A DNA stretch of 64,000 bases, taken from contig CP141145.1 of assembly GCA_035235625.1 (NCBI GenBank), forward strand, positions 20,028,563-20,092,562. Direction: 5' to 3'. This DNA comes from Saururus chinensis. Taxonomy: Eukaryota > Streptophyta > Magnoliopsida > Piperales > Saururaceae. Shown in pieces: positions 59,829-64,000 of the stretch (the first letter of the stretch is position 1; every line of letters starts with the position of its first letter). The notes beneath the pieces are model-generated. The model worked only from the letters and a program-made list of their open reading frames with translations. It was not told the origin of the DNA and did no database searches. The position numbers were made by a program, and so were the translations under genes.

Positions 59829-61063
59829 TCATTTCTTGATATTGTAGCACAAACATCAATTCTGGAAGAATATTTTAATTTGTCCAAAGTGCCCACAAAC
59901 GGTATAGATCACAAAAAGAATTATGGAAAATGAAGCTTCAAGAGGAGTAAAGGAGGCAAATCAAATAAAAATTGCCCCTAAAGCAAGTAAGGAATGTTGA
60001 ACCAACTTCTAAGAACTTCATCTCATAAGAAAATAGAAAGGCTAAATGAGAGTGTCGGATTTATGGCCAGAGTCATCCTAGAAAGGCTTTCGAAGGGTAC
60101 ACTAGAGTATGTTATAATTGTAAGAAACATGGACGTATAGCTTGAAACCATCCTCAAGGTAATCAAGGTGCTCAAGAAAATATAAATAAAGATGGAAAGA
60201 AGAGGATTGGAGCTCACGTGTTTGCTTTGTCGGCTAAAGATGCAAAAGACAATGCAGTCCTTGAAGGTACTATTCCTATTTTTAACCTATTATCTTGAGT
60301 GTTTTATGATCTTGGTTTATCACACTCTTTTATCTCTAAATTATTCGTAGAAGATGTCTATCATCCTAAGAGTAAGTTAGAAATGTCTTATATTATCCAT
60401 ACTGCATTAGGAAAAGTTATGTAATAGATGAATGTTTGAGAAATATCATTTTTATGTTGCGAGAAAGAAATTTTTGTATTGATCTACTCATTTTTGAGAT
60501 AGTAGATTATGATGTGATCTTGAGAATGGATTGATATGTGGACTTAAAATGCTTTGGTATATTGTCAGTTGAAGAGGATAAAATTGAGTACACCAGGGAA
60601 TCGGAAACTTAAGATGCAGTGAATGATTGGAAGAAAGAATTCTTTTATCATTTCGGCAGTTAAAGACCAAAAGTTAATGGAGAAAAAATATTTTTCCTTT
60701 TCGGTTAGCATTGTGGAATTTAACAAGGAGAAGGGAAAACTATATGAGATACCCGTAGTAAGAGAATTTTCATATGTGATTCTTGAGGAATTACCGGGTT
60801 TACCTACAAGGAGGGAAGTAGACTTTACCATAGATTTAGTCTCATGAACTTTACCAAGTTCTGAAGCTCCATAGTGGATGACACTAACGGAGTTAAAAGT
60901 ACTTAAGAACGAACTTGAGGAATTATTAGATAAAGGAGTTATTAGGCCGAGTGTCTCCCCTTATGGTGCATTGATACTTTTTGTAAAGAAAAATGATGGA
61001 TCCATGAGGCTATGCATTGCTTATAGAATGATAAATCACAAAATACACTTATTCGGTTGTTGA
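59829..61063 (+). pseudogene. Tekay-like chromovirus relic (copy 3)
   Basis: Same as 7093-8322: zinc knuckle CYNCKKHGRIA near 60110, decayed protease with SHSFISKLFVED near 60320, and RT start [40 protein letters not shown] (60878-61040). The RT part here matches the family consensus best of the three copies ([15 protein letters not shown]). Multiple stops upstream. Confidence 0.75.
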
Positions 61064-61069
61064 CGTTTC

Positions 61070-62139
61070 ATAATACCTATGTTATTCTGTGTGACCACAT
61101 GAAGATGCTCAAGAGATGAATTTGGTACATCAACTCCATCAAACTAATTAGTTAAAATGACAATTCTTTCCTTAACATTGGCAACTCTTCTTATAAGCAA
61201 ATCCAGATCAACCGGAAAGCGATTTTAATAACATGTGTGCTTGATGTGTTCTATAAAAATTCTGCATTTTTTCCCATTATGGAATCATAAGCAACAATAC
61301 GAGGAGAATGACATTGGTGTACAATTGGGCTTTTGACATTATTATCCTGTGGAACTTGGGGTTGAGAATTATGAATTGGACTAACCTGAGTAGAAGTAGC
61401 ACCTTGCTAATTAAGAACATCAGCATCAGGCTCATTAGGCTGCTGACTCACCAAATTGTTTCCATCTCTTATTATGCGTCATTTTTGTCTAGTTTTTTAT
61501 CCATCTCTTAAGGGCAATGACAATATCAATTACTTGCTTCATTAAAAATTAAACAATTAGAGATATTATGACCAATAACCTTAAAATGATTGAAAAAAAA
61601 AAAACTATTTCTTGAATAACATTTGAGACGTGTTGACAAATCAACCTCTACACATATATGCGTACCAGCCATTCTTTTTGCCTCTAAACACGCATTCTCA
61701 ATGCTAATGAAAGTCCCGAAATCCAAATTCCTTGAGAAAGATATGTTGATGTCCCGGCTTACTAACCCAAATTGGTACAAACAGTGAATCATAACCGTCA
61801 TCGGTTAATTAATAGATTAAACCGCTGCAAACGGACACTAAAAATCACATTTGCATGATATTCCTAGCCAAAATTTTCATAATATCTTCTTCCAGTGAAA
61901 TCCAATTGAGGAAAGATATTGAATTAGTGGCATACCTTCCCACGTACGAATCACCCTTCAAATGTCACTCCGTGTTAAAAATCTTTCTTAGCGCCTCCTT
62001 GCTTGCGAAGCCATTAAGCACCTTCCCGATAATGAAAAATGTCCGGTAGGATTACACCAGTTGTCATCTTCCATTGTTTGAAGAGATCTGCCTAACTTGT
62101 TTCAGGCGGATTCTCATGCAGAGCTGCGCAAGTCGCCAT
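61070..62139 (-). pseudogene. LINE ORF1-like fragment (copy 3b)
   Basis: Same relic as 8325-9443; ATG at 62139-62137. A 45-bp deletion near 61622 removes RIRLDMGGSIKFQ-type sequence. By chance this joins the frame through the knuckle remnant (NHFKVIGHNISNCLIFNEASN), so the ORF at 61526-61801 is longer than in the other copies. Confidence 0.6.
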
Positions 62140-62644
62140 GATTGCACTAGCGAACCAACTGTAAGATGCGTGATCCAGAAAAATAAAGAGAACACAACGC
62201 TCGGAACAGTTGCATTAGAGTCGTTCACCAGATCTGCCCAGCGGAGATGAATCCAGGGACTCTGCTAGTTCTGCTTCACGTTGGCTGCCATCTGTTAGTT
62301 GGTTCGTTGGTTCTGCTGCTTGCCTTCTTCCGCTGGTTCTGCGTGAGTTCTGTTGTCCAGATGGTTTCTCCCTCTTATGCAGTAGAAAACAAACGAACAG
62401 CCATCTGCTGTCCCGATGGGTTCAGCCTTCTAGTTGCTCTGATGGGCTTCTTCTGCTGGTGCTGCATGGTTTCTGCTGTCCCGATGAGTTATCCCTCTGA
62501 AGCAGCAGAAAATAAACGAACTGCCTTCTGCTGTCCAGACCGAATTCAAAGATGTAAATTACCTTCATGTGACGCTTTGTGTTTGGTTAAAAGCATAATT
62601 GATCTTCAGTGTTCCAAAAAAAGTGCACATCCATAAGTAACCAT
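62140..62644. repeat. possible LINE 5' flank, copy 3
   Basis: Equivalent to 9444-9925 with the 27-bp segment retained. Repetitive ORF 62247-62636 not called. Confidence 0.5.
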
Positions 62645-64000
62645 TCGACACTTACTATTGTCCTCTCTATAACCCTTATTATCGCACTCTATCAGGCACT
62701 TACTATTGTCTCTATAACCCTTATTATCGTCCTCTGTATATCTACTTTGCAATTATTGATGTGACACTCGGTGTTTTTATGAAAAAATTTAACCTTTTAT
62801 TTTTTAAAAAATTAGCCAAAAAAATTAGAAAGTGACCATTGAACTATTTTAAAAAATGACTTATTTAAAAAAGAGCTAAAGTTAGAAAAAACTTGCACAA
62901 ATTTTCAAGCAATCATACTGTTTAGCAAACTAGAGTTGTGCATTATAGGGTTAGTCACAGTGTGCTAGTATTTAGTACATTGTGACATATTTATTAGTAT
63001 TTACAATATTTTCAAATAAGTATCGGTTAACATAAATCAAATTTTCAAACTTGTTCCAATTACAAGGCGGTTGTGTAAAACTACATTTTTGCTTAGCCAA
63101 TAGGTAATTTTACCCACCCATTTAATTTTCCAATAGTACAGTTTAAGTGGTAGAACAGGCAAACAATTACAATTGATGTTCCTACTCTTAGATCCTCAAA
63201 ATATAATTGCCCTGTACGGATGCATGTTATAGATAGTTAATAACTTCATTAAATATTAGGGTAGGTAGAATACCGAAGACCCATTGAAAACTATGTAACA
63301 AAAAAGTTTCTGCAAGGAAGGTTAGAGAATGATGTTGCATGCTTTGTCTAGTTCTCCAAGTTAAAAGAATAGTGGTGATTTTTTATTTTTTTTCAATAAA
63401 AGTTGAATAACAAATAGATCACCATATGGATATCCTAATTATTGTTAAAAAACTTTCATAAATATGATTTTGAAAATGCTATATATTCTTGTACACAATG
63501 ACACTTGCAGAGATATCACCATGATCACGAAAATGTAGGGGCCGATTTGTTTGCATAGGTTTTGTACATAGAGCAATCTCTCCTTTAAAACCACCACAAG
63601 TTTACCCGACTAGAAACTAGCTTTTGTGATTTATTTAATGCAAAATATGTTAAAAATAAACTATAATTAATTATTTAAATAATAAATCAGATTTTGTAAA
63701 CATAATATATGTTCAAGAAAAATAGTTATAGGGTAAAAAATAAATTAGATTTTTAAGAATAATAGTATATGTTAAAGAAAAACAACTATAAGTAAGCATT
63801 TAAATAATGAATCAGATCTTGTAAATAATTATTTATGTAAGGGCTATTATTTTTACCCTGGTACTTTATTTGGAAAATTTCCTCCCTCACATGGTAAATT
63901 TAGGTGTGAAAAGCTATAGTGTTTAGCAAACTAGAGTTGCGCATTATAAACTTAGCCTTAGTATGCTAGTATTTAGTACACTGTGACATATTTATTGATA
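62645..64000 (+). repeat. spacer and 1-kb tandem repeat, copy 4 (cut by window end)
   Basis: Units start at 62920 and 63921 (gtttagcaaactaga, 1001 bp apart). The layout predicts that an Athila-type LTR and gag continue beyond the window. Confidence 0.75.

Overview
This window is plant nuclear DNA, almost certainly from an angiosperm. The evidence is a seven-exon class III terpene synthase gene with canonical GT-AG introns, Athila- and Tekay-type Ty3/gypsy retrotransposons, a CACTA DNA transposon, LINE ORF1 (DUF4283) relics and Stowaway-like MITEs. The species cannot be told from the sequence alone. Nothing bacterial or organellar is present, and I see no rRNA, tRNA or CRISPR.

The only intact host gene I can support is a sesquiterpene-type terpene synthase (TPS-a like) at 39741-42106 on the plus strand. 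Its seven exons join to 1674 bp (557 codons plus stop), with RRX8W, RDR, DDIYD and DDxxGxxxE motifs. A second copy at about 55965-57441 keeps exons 5-7 and the end of exon 4. Its 5' half is replaced by LTR-derived DNA, and one intron carries a 333-bp TA tract. The downstream flank of a third copy survives at 16631-16905.

The rest is a compound array in which the same blocks recur. The blocks are: (i) Athila-like gag-pol (1-2322, 14120-15170, 25702-26750, 32297-35669, 48163-52657); (ii) AT-rich LTR-derived DNA with a 659-bp tandem repeat (2806-5877, 53140-55964); (iii) a block with two antisense LINE ORF1 relics around a Tekay-like chromovirus relic (5878-9920, 43195-47150, 58615-62640); (iv) a non-coding block of about 1-kb tandem repeats leading into an Athila-type LTR and tRNA-Asp-type primer site (10194-13684, 17031-25267, 47444-48162, 62920-64000). 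The TPS gene and its downstream flank lie inside this arrangement, so the simplest reading is repeated large tandem duplication of a TPS-plus-retroelement unit, followed by deletions at short homologies.

Two later insertions are dated by empty sites in sister copies. One is a 4907-bp solo LTR (19929-24835, TSD aaggt, empty site near 13254). The other is a 5500-bp non-autonomous CACTA element (26794-32293, TSD tat, empty site at 48468). The CACTA element carries dozens of GCGAC/GTCGC motifs in mostly alternating orientation, spaced by purine-rich GA blocks and two C-rich modules; it is the most unusual structure here. All retroelement coding regions are broken, and some stop codons are shared by all comparable copies, so the array grew from an already dead element.
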